Positions 45,062 to 53,048 of a stretch of 64,000 nucleotides of DNA are shown here, piece after piece. Every line of letters begins with the position of its first letter. Position 1 is the stretch's first letter. The translations under genes were made by a program, and so were the position numbers. Source of the DNA: Phycisphaerales bacterium (lineage in GTDB: Bacteria; Planctomycetota; Phycisphaerae; Sedimentisphaerales; Anaerobacaceae); the NCBI GenBank assembly GCA_030602885.1, contig JAUVYV010000019.1, forward strand, positions 1-64,000, read 5' to 3'. The notes beneath the pieces were generated by a model. It was given only the letters and a program-made list of their open reading frames with translations, had not been told where the DNA came from and did no database searches.

Positions 45062-46312
45062 CTACGGACCGGCTTTGGGCTGCTGGTCCTGTGGAATTGC
45101 CGGCAGCGGTCTTTGAGTGATTTCATCGTATTTGGCCATAGCATCATCGGATGGCCGCTCGCCCTTGTGGATGTGAGGTGATATCAGGACCAGCAGCTCC
45201 GAGTTCTCGACAATCTTCCTGTCATTGCCGAAGATGAAGCCTATCAGGGGCAGGTCACCGAGGATTGGCACCTGATATCTTGTCATCTTCGTTTCCTTTC
45301 TCCTCAGTCCACCCATCACAACCACCTGTCCGTCCTCCATAAGCAGTGTTGTCTCGGCTTCTCTCGTATCGACAACGGGGACATCGGATATTGATACCCC
45401 GGTATTGACACTCTGTGTGGGTCTGATTTCCATCAGGATATTATTGTCTTCTACGAGAGTCGCTTTTACCTGCAGGGTAACGCCGATTTCTTTGAATTCG
45501 GTTGAAGTCAGAAGCCCTCCGCCGGAGGTGTCCGTCCTTTCCTGGTAAGGTATTTCCTCGACGGTCTTGATTTGAGCCTGTTGTCCGCTCAGCACGAGCA
45601 CCCTTGGACTGGCGAGAATTTCGACGGTCCTTTTCTGCTGGAGCAGATTGACGACACTTCGGATGGTACCGCTTACCAGCGAGAATTCGCCGCCAAGACC
45701 GACGGTCATAAATGCGGTGGCATCACCAATGCTGTCGGCGTCGGCCTTTGTGGAACTGAGACGGTCAGGCCAGACCATGCCCTGTCGGTAGCCTGTGTTG
45801 TATGTCTTATCGGAAAGGATATCCCAATCAACTCCAATCTCAGTATCATCCTTCAGAAGAACGTCTACGATTACAACTTCTATCATAATCTGCTGTGGTG
45901 TTTGGTTGGCTTTTTTGACTTCAGTAAGTATCCTTTCGAGATTTCCCTTGGTGTCACAGATGAGCAGCGAGTTTGTGTTGTCGTCGATTGCGATGCTCCC
46001 GTAGCTCGACGACATACTGTCCAGGGCACTCTTGAGACTCTTCGCTTTCAGGAACTTCAAGGTCACCGTTTCAACGTACAACTCAGGTATGTTCATCCCC
46101 AGCGGGTCATCTGAGGTAGAAGACAGAATATCTGTGCGAGGAATGAATCTGCTCTGTGCAATTTCGGCAAATGGATTATCACGGCCAATCTCCAATCCGC
46201 CGCCGCCTTCGGACGCCGCCGATGCAGACAGTGAGAATATCGAAACGCAGCACACACAGGCAGCCCAAACAGACCGGAGAAACAATATTCTCGCATCTTT
46301 TCGTTTATTCAT
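45062..46312 (-). CDS. Secretin-family protein (GspD/PilQ-like)
   Basis: Outer-membrane channel-type protein of 416 aa with an N-terminal signal (SVWAACVCCVSIFSLSAS). After a short N-domain (VTLKFLKAKSLKSALDSM, similar to secretin/STN short domains) comes the secretin core: ILASPRVLVLSGQQAQI, IGVTLQVKATLVEDNNI, VDTREAETTLLMEDGQVVV, PILGDLPLIGFIFG and ELLVLISPHI. It is shorter than classical GspD/PilQ. It starts inside the end of the PilO-like gene and is the last gene of the secretion operon. Confidence 0.9.
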   Translation of the reverse strand: MNKRKDARILFLRSVWAACVCCVSIFSLSASAASEGGGGLEIGRDNPFAEIAQSRFIPRTDILSSTSDDPLGMNIPELYVETVTLKFLKAKSLKSALDSMSSSYGSIAIDDNTNSLLICDTKGNLERILTEVKKANQTPQQIMIEVVIVDVLLKDDTEIGVDWDILSDKTYNTGYRQGMVWPDRLSSTKADADSIGDATAFMTVGLGGEFSLVSGTIRSVVNLLQQKRTVEILASPRVLVLSGQQAQIKTVEEIPYQERTDTSGGGLLTSTEFKEIGVTLQVKATLVEDNNILMEIRPTQSVNTGVSISDVPVVDTREAETTLLMEDGQVVVMGGLRRKETKMTRYQVPILGDLPLIGFIFGNDRKIVENSELLVLISPHIHKGERPSDDAMAKYDEITQRPLPAIPQDQQPKAGP

Positions 46313-46940
46313 TTCGATTGGTTTCCTTGTCCGGCACTACATATATTGTGATAATGATTTCACCCTTTAGCTGACTGGAATCATTGTCAACGTCTTCTAT
46401 GGAAAGCGAATCTATCCAGACCTTCCGGCTGCGTGCCTGCAGTCTGGTAACTAATGCAATAATATTGTCATAAGCACCCACAATGTTTAGCTCCGCACTT
46501 CTGACTTCTATGCCTGCTTCATCTCCACGTGAGCGGCCTTTTCCCCTGCCGCTGTGCTGGGTCACATTGAGTGAATTAACCACACAGCCACACTCCGTAG
46601 CTATCACCTGCAGGTCGCTGAGGAATTCTTTCGCCTCTCTGCCGGTAAGCAATATGCTCTGCATCTCGGTAAGGCGATCTTTAAGTTCCTCCAGTTCCTG
46701 CTTCTTCGTTTCGATCGATTCGCCGACTGTCTCTCGCTTCTCGGCGATGCTGCTCAACACAAATTCCTGCTGCTGTACCGCAAATAGATACGCAGCACGG
46801 GGGCCGAGTATCTGATTATACATCGCCATTGTCGCAATCAGAATCAATGCCCCAAGGAACGCATTTCTTGACGTACTATTTACTTTTGCCAGGCGGTCGG
46901 TCAGCACTGTTTTGTTCCCTTTCTTTTGCTCTAAGGACAC
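46305..46940 (-). CDS. PilO/GspM-like inner-membrane assembly protein
   Basis: Bitopic protein of about 211 aa: a cytoplasmic start, one membrane segment (NAFLGALILIATMAMYNQ), a coiled-coil stretch rich in Glu/Lys (about 60-100), and a small ferredoxin-like domain (AELNIVGAYDNIIALVTRL). This is the PilO layout. The annotated GTG start at 46940 overlaps PilM-PilN by 65 bases; a GTG near 46907 has AAGGG upstream and is a reasonable alternative. It would pair with the PilN part of the neighbouring fusion. Confidence 0.8.
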   Translation of the reverse strand: MSLEQKKGNKTVLTDRLAKVNSTSRNAFLGALILIATMAMYNQILGPRAAYLFAVQQQEFVLSSIAEKRETVGESIETKKQELEELKDRLTEMQSILLTGREAKEFLSDLQVIATECGCVVNSLNVTQHSGRGKGRSRGDEAGIEVRSAELNIVGAYDNIIALVTRLQARSRKVWIDSLSIEDVDNDSSQLKGEIIITIYVVPDKETNRNE

Positions 46941-48432
46941 AGTCTATTTCATATCTGACGAGCTGGTCATCATCTTCATCCTTTTCCGTTTCAGTCACTG
47001 AGGCGGAATCTATGTCTTTAGACTTATCCAGGTTATTCACAAATAAATGAACGGCTTCATAGGAAACTGCCTCTCCACGCAGCGAGATTCTGCCCTTGGC
47101 CCGGCTGGAAAGGTTGGTTATCCGTGCCGTTTTGGGTATCCCGAGTTTGATATCTTTGAGCACACGCCCCCAATGCACATCAACATGCGAATCGCAAATC
47201 TTCTTCATACGATCAGGCCTGACCGCCAATTGTGCGATTTGCTTGTCAATCCGCACCTGCTCTCTTAGCAGAGTTCTCATATTGCGGGCCAGTTGCGTCG
47301 ATTGTACTTGCGATATCCTGTTTCTTGCCCTGTTAGTCATCAAAGACAGCTCGCCACCGGCCAGGAACATAATCAGCCAGACAGCCGCTATAATATTGGC
47401 CGCTATCAAAACATGAGTTTTTAAGGACCTGATTTCTGCGGCTTCCGGCGGCAGCAGGTTAACTGTCGAACTGCCGTCGTTCTTGCGCAAAAGCCCGATG
47501 GCCAGCCCGATTGCCACCGGCGATGGCGCCTCGTCACCCTCACATAAAAACTCCCCAACCGGCGTGTCAAGATATGCATCGTCGGCGCTTCTGACCTGCA
47601 GACTCGCACACGTAACCAGGTTCCTCAGAGACTCTTCCGCATCTTCGCCCAAATGCATACTATCTGCGACTACTGTGATTTCCCATTCGCCTCGACGGTC
47701 GGGGACATCGATATCATAAAACCTGATGATTTCATTTATCTCTTCTCCGAGCCAGCGCGGGTAATCTCCTGCTTCTCCGCGGTCTTTGTTGATATCCTTG
47801 GTCCGCACAAAATCCAGTGTTCCGTTCAACAATACGCAGAGAGTCAGAGTCGGCGGCCGCAAAATGGCCATGAGCACACTGCTGTTCGCTTTTCCTGCTG
47901 TCTTTTTAGCATGGAATGCCCTGATGTATGAGAGCAAAGCCGGCTCGATCAATTCAACGTGAAGACCGGCGCCTCCACATACTCCGACCAGCTCTGCTAA
48001 TTTCTCATTGTCGGCTGCAACCGCAAGGACTTTCCTGTTGCTCGGCCCCCTGGCTAAGCCAAGCCCGCAAAAATCAAAGGCAATATTCGTAGTCGGCAGT
48101 GCAACGCAGTGCTTCACTTCTCTTCGAACGAACTCCCTGATATTCGTGGGGGCCTGCTTTGGCACGGGTATAACCTGCATTATCGCCGGTCTGACAAACA
48201 ATGACACAGCGGCCCGGCTTGCCCGCGCTCTCATGTGCCTTTTGAGCTCTTTCATCGATTTTGAAAGCGCATAAGCATCTTCAATGTTCCCGTTTTTTAC
48301 AGCCCCGTCCGGAACAGGTACACCGGCGGACTTGACAAGACTTAAGCCGTCCTTGCCGTGCTTCAACAGCACCATACTGATTCTGTCATCCGTAATATCT
48401 ATTCCAAGTGCTGTTTTGCTGCCAAAATTCAT
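46876..48432 (-). CDS. PilM-PilN fusion protein
   Basis: Protein of 518 aa. The first 310 or so residues are an actin-like PilM domain (TALGIDITDDRISMVLLKHG, VRREVKHCVALPTTNIAFDF, YIRAF, PSPVAIGLAIGLL). They are joined through STVNLLPPE to a membrane segment (about 335-360, VLIAANIIAAVWLIMFLAGG) and a PilN-like periplasmic part with a coiled coil and a ferredoxin-like fold (ITNLSSRAKGRISLRG). In most systems these are two proteins, with PilM binding the PilN N-terminal INLLP motif. Here the motif is internal. It overlaps the PilX-like gene by 4 bases. Confidence 0.83.
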   Translation of the reverse strand: MNFGSKTALGIDITDDRISMVLLKHGKDGLSLVKSAGVPVPDGAVKNGNIEDAYALSKSMKELKRHMRARASRAAVSLFVRPAIMQVIPVPKQAPTNIREFVRREVKHCVALPTTNIAFDFCGLGLARGPSNRKVLAVAADNEKLAELVGVCGGAGLHVELIEPALLSYIRAFHAKKTAGKANSSVLMAILRPPTLTLCVLLNGTLDFVRTKDINKDRGEAGDYPRWLGEEINEIIRFYDIDVPDRRGEWEITVVADSMHLGEDAEESLRNLVTCASLQVRSADDAYLDTPVGEFLCEGDEAPSPVAIGLAIGLLRKNDGSSTVNLLPPEAAEIRSLKTHVLIAANIIAAVWLIMFLAGGELSLMTNRARNRISQVQSTQLARNMRTLLREQVRIDKQIAQLAVRPDRMKKICDSHVDVHWGRVLKDIKLGIPKTARITNLSSRAKGRISLRGEAVSYEAVHLFVNNLDKSKDIDSASVTETEKDEDDDQLVRYEIDCVLRAKEREQNSADRPPGKSK

Positions 48433-48833
48433 TCGTTAATCCTCAGGTTATCAATCTTTATCACATAGGGACTGGCCGCCCCAACCGTTATGTCGGCCTG
48501 CATCCTGGCAACAAAGCCCTGCGACGAAGTACCTTCCGACATAATCGTGAGATTCGGCAGGGTGCCTGTAACGTTGACGTCGTATGTGCCGCCATTAAAA
48601 GGTTCGCTGGTAAAGCCCGTACTCCAGTTTGGGTCGGTTCGAAGCTCGCTGAAGGCATCATTCAGGCCGGCTTCCGCGGCAGCAAGGGCCCGCGCAGCAT
48701 ATACGTGGTTCCGCATAAGCTGAATCTCCTCCGTAGCCATTTGCAGTATGCCCATCGTGATTGTGGCAAACAGTGCCACTGCGAACACCACTATGAGAAA
48801 CACCGAACCATTATTTTCTTGTTTTGTTTTCAT
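48429..48833 (-). CDS. PilX/GspK-like minor pilin protein
   Basis: Protein of 134 aa with one N-terminal membrane segment (GSVFLIVVFAVALFATITMG) followed by MATEEIQLMRNHVYAARALAAAEAGLNDA, the helical pattern of PilX/GspK-type minor pilins, where AAEAG marks the alpha helix end. The rest is a small beta-rich domain. There is no strict GFTLIE motif, as is common for PilX-type proteins. It overlaps PilM-PilN by 4 bases and follows the GspJ-like gene by 12 bases. Confidence 0.7.
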   Translation of the reverse strand: MKTKQENNGSVFLIVVFAVALFATITMGILQMATEEIQLMRNHVYAARALAAAEAGLNDAFSELRTDPNWSTGFTSEPFNGGTYDVNVTGTLPNLTIMSEGTSSQGFVARMQADITVGAASPYVIKIDNLRINE

Positions 48834-48845
48834 AGATTAATCTCT

Positions 48846-50111
48846 CTACGGCAATATTTGGCCACTGCCGCCTCCACCCCCACCCTCGGGATCTGGGGCT
48901 ATCGCAATTGTAACGGCCCTGCACTGCTCTTTTGCCGTAAGTGAAAAACTGGAAGTGCCGCTGTCGCCGATGGACGGTTGTTGTATGTAGCCGGCACCGC
49001 CCGAGCACTCGCTGGGCTGGGGACCGCTCACATCCATCGTAATAGGCGTATGGCCGGAAAGGCCGGGATCATCAACTGTAATGTCGTCGTCGTCGAAGCC
49101 CCCAATCCGCACGACCATAGTATTGGCAACGGTCGTGGTTACCGAGGGGCAATCCGGTGAACTGGAGTTTTGGCCCTGGCCCGCCGAGGCATTGATAGGA
49201 CTGCTCGTGTTGTGTCCGGTAAATCTCATTATCCAGCCGTAAGCCTTCTGGTTTAGTGACCACGTAAATTGATGACTGGATGACTCTGAGGCGTCCGCCA
49301 GTTTCCACCAGACACCCAATGTCACTGCACTGTAGAGGTCATTGAGGTTAATTTCCGTCCAACCCTCACTGCCCGGAGGTGCCAGTGAGCTGGAGGTATC
49401 CCCGTCCGTGGCGACCGCTGCGACCAGCAGGTCGCCCGCACTCACTCCGCCCGGTGTCGGGATGGTAAGTGACACCCCTGGGGAGGCCTTGGCTTCGGTG
49501 AACTCCTCATATGTGACCTGACTTCCACCGCCGGAGGTATTCCAATTTGTGCGAAGGTAGGTCTGGGCAGTGAAGGTTTTGTCCTGGCCGAGTGTCGCTG
49601 GATTGGTCAGGGTCGTTTGAACTTTCACGAAGCGGATAGAATTTACATCTGTTATCGGTGTATCGAAATCACAGACGTCGTAGCAAGTGAATTGTAGTGT
49701 GCTGACCGGGCCGGCCAAATCTGAAAGGTCGCCGACAATCCCGAATTCAACATAGTTGCTGGCGGCAATATCATATCGTAAGGTATTCGCATCGTTGTCT
49801 TCAAATTCGATATAGCCATTGGTTACGGAAGAGTCACTTACAGCGGTTATTTTGACGGCCGCCGACAAGTTGCGGCTTAAATGGTCGCTCAGAACCCTGC
49901 CGTTCTGTATGGTCTCGGCGGAACCCTGCTTCGAGTCCCAACTGTTCTGTATCGTCCTGAACAGGGGTAATACGGCTGCGAAGACGATGGTCACAACAGC
50001 CACGGCTATGACCATCTCGAGTAAGGTCACAGCCGAGCGCAGACAACTCTTGTTTTTCTGATGCTTTACCACTGTCAACTCAAATCGCGTACAGTGTTTT
50101 CGACGTCGCAT
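48846..50111 (-). CDS. GspJ/PilW-like minor pseudopilin with extra beta domain
   Basis: Protein of 421 aa. AVTLLEMVIAVAVVTIVFAA is the class III signal and membrane helix (Glu at +5). A pilin-like domain follows (about 55-175). Beyond about residue 195 a Ser/Thr/Gly-rich beta domain runs to the C-terminus (SLTIPTPGGVSAGDLLVAAV, WWKLADASESSSHQFTW, YGWIMRFTGHN), ending with GGGGGGSG. This extra domain is unusual for GspJ and could be a ligand-binding or adhesin-like part. The leader is about 30 residues, long for the family. Confidence 0.75.
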   Translation of the reverse strand: MRRRKHCTRFELTVVKHQKNKSCLRSAVTLLEMVIAVAVVTIVFAAVLPLFRTIQNSWDSKQGSAETIQNGRVLSDHLSRNLSAAVKITAVSDSSVTNGYIEFEDNDANTLRYDIAASNYVEFGIVGDLSDLAGPVSTLQFTCYDVCDFDTPITDVNSIRFVKVQTTLTNPATLGQDKTFTAQTYLRTNWNTSGGGSQVTYEEFTEAKASPGVSLTIPTPGGVSAGDLLVAAVATDGDTSSSLAPPGSEGWTEINLNDLYSAVTLGVWWKLADASESSSHQFTWSLNQKAYGWIMRFTGHNTSSPINASAGQGQNSSSPDCPSVTTTVANTMVVRIGGFDDDDITVDDPGLSGHTPITMDVSGPQPSECSGGAGYIQQPSIGDSGTSSFSLTAKEQCRAVTIAIAPDPEGGGGGGSGQILP

Positions 50112-50335
50112 CCCTGAACTCTCCCTGACTGGCGCATACTATCTGCGGTCACTGCTGTTATTTTCGGCATCAGACCATTAAGACTGTTCTACGAGTTTGG
50201 GGCCTGTGGGATGGTGCGAGCAATAATATATGGCGGGACGAAATCGGGCTATTTGAACACGTGCGCCTGTTTTTATAGGCATAGGACGCTCTCAAGTGGG
50301 GAAATTTTTCACGCCCTGCCCGAACGTCCTATAAA

Positions 50336-50797
50336 CTACCATCTTCTCGCAATGAGGGTAGTCAAAGTCACCTTGATTTCTCCGGCTGCAAGAACAGCGT
50401 TGCCGTCGAGGTCATGCCCGACAGAAACCGCTATTTCCCTCAGATTGGAACCCACAGAAGAATCCTGCACATTGCAAAGGTACGGGTCGCCAAGAGAAAC
50501 ATCATCCTCCGCGAACGTCGCGTCGTAATCATAGACGGACCGTGCTCTTATTTCATCGAGCTTGGCCTGAGCGAGGATAAGACTCCGAGTGGTTCGTTCA
50601 ATCAGTGCGCTGCTGGCATGTGCGCTGGTAAGAGCTTTGAGGATCGGGACCATCGCAATAATTAACAGACTCGATGCAACAACGACTTCGATAACGCTAA
50701 AACCACCTCGTCGATTTTTGCGCTTCAGGTGTTGCTTCCCGGCTGAATCTCGAAAATCGACCGCTTGATGTATGTCACTGCTTAGCTCTATTCGCAT
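50336..50797 (-). CDS. GspI/PilV-like minor pseudopilin
   Basis: Protein of 153 aa with a basic leader (LKRKNRR), then GGFSVIEVVVASSLLIIAMV, a class III prepilin motif with Glu at +5. The following helix AHASSALIERTTRSLILAQAK is typical of GspI. The C-terminal domain is small. It overlaps the GspH-like gene by 10 bases. The leader is longer than usual, so the real start may be further in. Confidence 0.78.
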   Translation of the reverse strand: MRIELSSDIHQAVDFRDSAGKQHLKRKNRRGGFSVIEVVVASSLLIIAMVPILKALTSAHASSALIERTTRSLILAQAKLDEIRARSVYDYDATFAEDDVSLGDPYLCNVQDSSVGSNLREIAVSVGHDLDGNAVLAAGEIKVTLTTLIARRW

Positions 50798-51306
50798 TTT
50801 ACCGCACCTGTGGCCTGAACAATCGTGATAGTATACGTTCTGCCCTGAGCCGAAACCGTAAGCTGAGTATCACTGCCCGAAAGCAGGTTGCCTAACGGGC
50901 CGAAATCAAACTGATTGCCGCCCGAACAGGTAACCGCCGAATCGATACTGTGACTGTCAACAACCGCGCTCGTATCCAGGTTCACTATTTCAAAACTGCC
51001 GTACGGCGACGACCCAATCATTCTTAACCTAAAGCCCGCAGTGTTATTTGCAGCATCACTGATTGCCAGCGCGCGGGTCCGGCGCAGGTCAGTAACAATC
51101 TTCTTTGCGACCGTATGGGCCTGCTTGCGACGGAGAGTATCGAACTGGAGTCTGGGAACCGCTATGAAGGTCAAAAGCCCAACGATGAGGACCACGATTA
51201 TCGCCTCGACCAGACTGTACCCTGTTCTGCCTGTGCCCATAGAGCAAACCCGAGTCATATAATCAAAGAGGACGGCCACCGACTGCCTCTGCGGAGCCAT
51301 CCTCAC
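50788..51306 (-). CDS. GspH/FimT-like minor pseudopilin
   Basis: Protein of up to 172 aa. The likely start is the ATG at 51240, giving MGTGRTGYSLVEAIIVVLIV, a short leader and class III motif with Glu at +5. The pilin domain has RRTRALAISDAANNTAGFRL, resembling GspH, and a beta-rich end finishing with TYTITIVQATGAVKCE. It lies between GspG and GspI in the usual pseudopilin order. Confidence 0.8.
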   Translation of the reverse strand: MRMAPQRQSVAVLFDYMTRVCSMGTGRTGYSLVEAIIVVLIVGLLTFIAVPRLQFDTLRRKQAHTVAKKIVTDLRRTRALAISDAANNTAGFRLRMIGSSPYGSFEIVNLDTSAVVDSHSIDSAVTCSGGNQFDFGPLGNLLSGSDTQLTVSAQGRTYTITIVQATGAVKCE

Positions 51307-51360
51307 CTAGTTCTTGCATATAAAGCTGCGCTGCGGCCCGGTCCCCAAACCGGTTTACAA

Positions 51361-51675
51361 CTAATGACCGTGGTCGGAGACCCTGTATGTCGTGGTGCTA
51401 TAGCTGTAGGCGTCGCCGAACGGACACACCGGAGCGCCATCGGGGAAGTAGTTGACATCGCTTGTGACATCAGTCAGCGCGCTCGGATAGGAATCATTGT
51501 CCACGTTGTACATTTCGATGACCGTATTGAGCGTGTCAACGTTGGTCTTGCAGACATTTATCTTGGCGGTCGTCGCGCTTGTTGTTATTCTCGGAATCGC
51601 AATTGCCGCAAGCGCCCCTAAGATGATGACCACAATCAACAGCTCGATGAGCGTAAGACCTTTTCTGCTAAGCAT
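51361..51675 (-). CDS. gspG: Major pseudopilin GspG
   Basis: Protein of 104 aa with short leader MLSRKG and the class III motif LTLIELLIVVIILGALAAIA. The domain TTAKINVCKTNVDTLNTVIE and DSYPSALTDVT fits the type II secretion major pseudopilin; the usual length is about 140, so it is short, with a C-terminal YRVSDHGH. The start has AAGGAG upstream. It would polymerise into the pseudopilus driven by the GspE ATPase. No prepilin peptidase gene is in the window. Confidence 0.87.
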   Translation of the reverse strand: MLSRKGLTLIELLIVVIILGALAAIAIPRITTSATTAKINVCKTNVDTLNTVIEMYNVDNDSYPSALTDVTSDVNYFPDGAPVCPFGDAYSYSTTTYRVSDHGH

Positions 51676-51851
51676 CTTCTTCTCCTTGTATTACGTTAAA
51701 TCCCCACATTTCATTCGTTACGCTACCAATCGACACTAAATGTCTCGCACTTTATACGAAACCACACACAGTTTTCCGGCCTCACACACCGTTGACCAAA
51801 TGCCGAAACGGACTCTGTGATAAGGGCCGGTTTTATCGGAAGTAATATGCA

Positions 51852-53048
51852 CTATTTCAAATGCCCCATGTAGTCGAACATTGGCAGATACGCACCCATG
51901 AGTATGAACGCGACAACCGCACCCATAATAAGCGTAAGAGCCGGCTCGAGCCTGGTAAGCAGGGCGCTTACTGTTCGGTCGATATCTTTGTCCAGAATAT
52001 CCGCCCCCTTGTTGAGCATCTCCGGCAGCACCCCCACTTCCTCGCCTGAAGCAGCCAGCTGGGTAACGATGGGCGGAAAAATTTCATGCTCTTTCATCGA
52101 ATCGGCCACAGAAGTGCCGGATTCAATCGCCCTTTGTATATCTCTGGTTACCCCGGTCATCGTATGGTTGTCGGCAACCACTCCTGCCATGTCCAACGCC
52201 TTTATTACCGAGACACCTACCGAACAGAGCATCGCCAGAGTCCTTGTAAAATGCGAGACGACGACCATGCGATTCAGCTTTCCGAAAACCGGCATACTCA
52301 GCTTGAAATCGTCCCACCGCGCTCTGATTTTGGCGTTTGCCACCAGACGTTTGGCGAGCAGCGCCGCCGCAACAATGATGATAATCACTGCCCACCACCA
52401 GTCTTTGAGAAACGAGCTGAGGGTTATGAGAAATAGCGTAGGGCCCGGCAGCTCTGCATTAACCTGTCTATAGAGCTTGGAAAACACAGGTATTACAAAA
52501 ATCAGCAGGAACGCAATGACAACAAAACACATGGCCGTGACAATAATCGGATATGCAAAAGCAGACTTGACCTTTTCCTTTAGGGCGGCTCGCTTTTCAA
52601 GATACACCGCGCTCATCTCCAGAGTTTCACCTAATTTGCCGCCCACCTCGCCTGCTTCTATCATTCCCAGGAAAAAATCCGAGAACAAGTCTCTGTATTT
52701 ACTAAATGCGTTTGTCAGACTCGAGCCGGTTCCGACTTTGGTCCTGATATCGGTTACGACCTGCCGCAACGCCTGGTTGTCCGTCTGCTGTTCCAGCGTC
52801 TCGAGACATCTCAGGATAGGCAGGCCCGCAGAATACATACCCGCGAACTTATAAGCAAAAGTGGCGATCTCCGACTCTCCTATTCTGCCCCGTTTCTTCT
52901 TCGCTTTTCTTGCACGGCGGGCCTTGACAAGGACATAACCCATCTTGGCCAGCTCGTCTCGCAGAACCCCAACACTGTCGATATCAGTGTATGTGCCGGA
53001 GAGACTGACGCCTTGTGTGTCCCTTGCCACGTAATTGTAAACAGCCAT
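51852..53048 (-). CDS. gspF: Type II secretion/type IV pilus inner-membrane protein GspF/PilC
   Basis: Polytopic platform protein of about 398 aa with two repeated GspF domains (about 65-190 and 265-390). Each has a helical bundle and hydrophobic segments (KSAFAYPIIVTAMCFVVIAF, FKLSMPVFGKLNRMVVVSHF and LTLIMGAVVAFILMGAYLPM). The early YVARDTQGVSLSGTY is the usual start. It is coupled to GspE through an overlapping TGATG. It would connect the ATPase to the pseudopilins. Confidence 0.92.
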   Translation of the reverse strand: MAVYNYVARDTQGVSLSGTYTDIDSVGVLRDELAKMGYVLVKARRARKAKKKRGRIGESEIATFAYKFAGMYSAGLPILRCLETLEQQTDNQALRQVVTDIRTKVGTGSSLTNAFSKYRDLFSDFFLGMIEAGEVGGKLGETLEMSAVYLEKRAALKEKVKSAFAYPIIVTAMCFVVIAFLLIFVIPVFSKLYRQVNAELPGPTLFLITLSSFLKDWWWAVIIIIVAAALLAKRLVANAKIRARWDDFKLSMPVFGKLNRMVVVSHFTRTLAMLCSVGVSVIKALDMAGVVADNHTMTGVTRDIQRAIESGTSVADSMKEHEIFPPIVTQLAASGEEVGVLPEMLNKGADILDKDIDRTVSALLTRLEPALTLIMGAVVAFILMGAYLPMFDYMGHLK

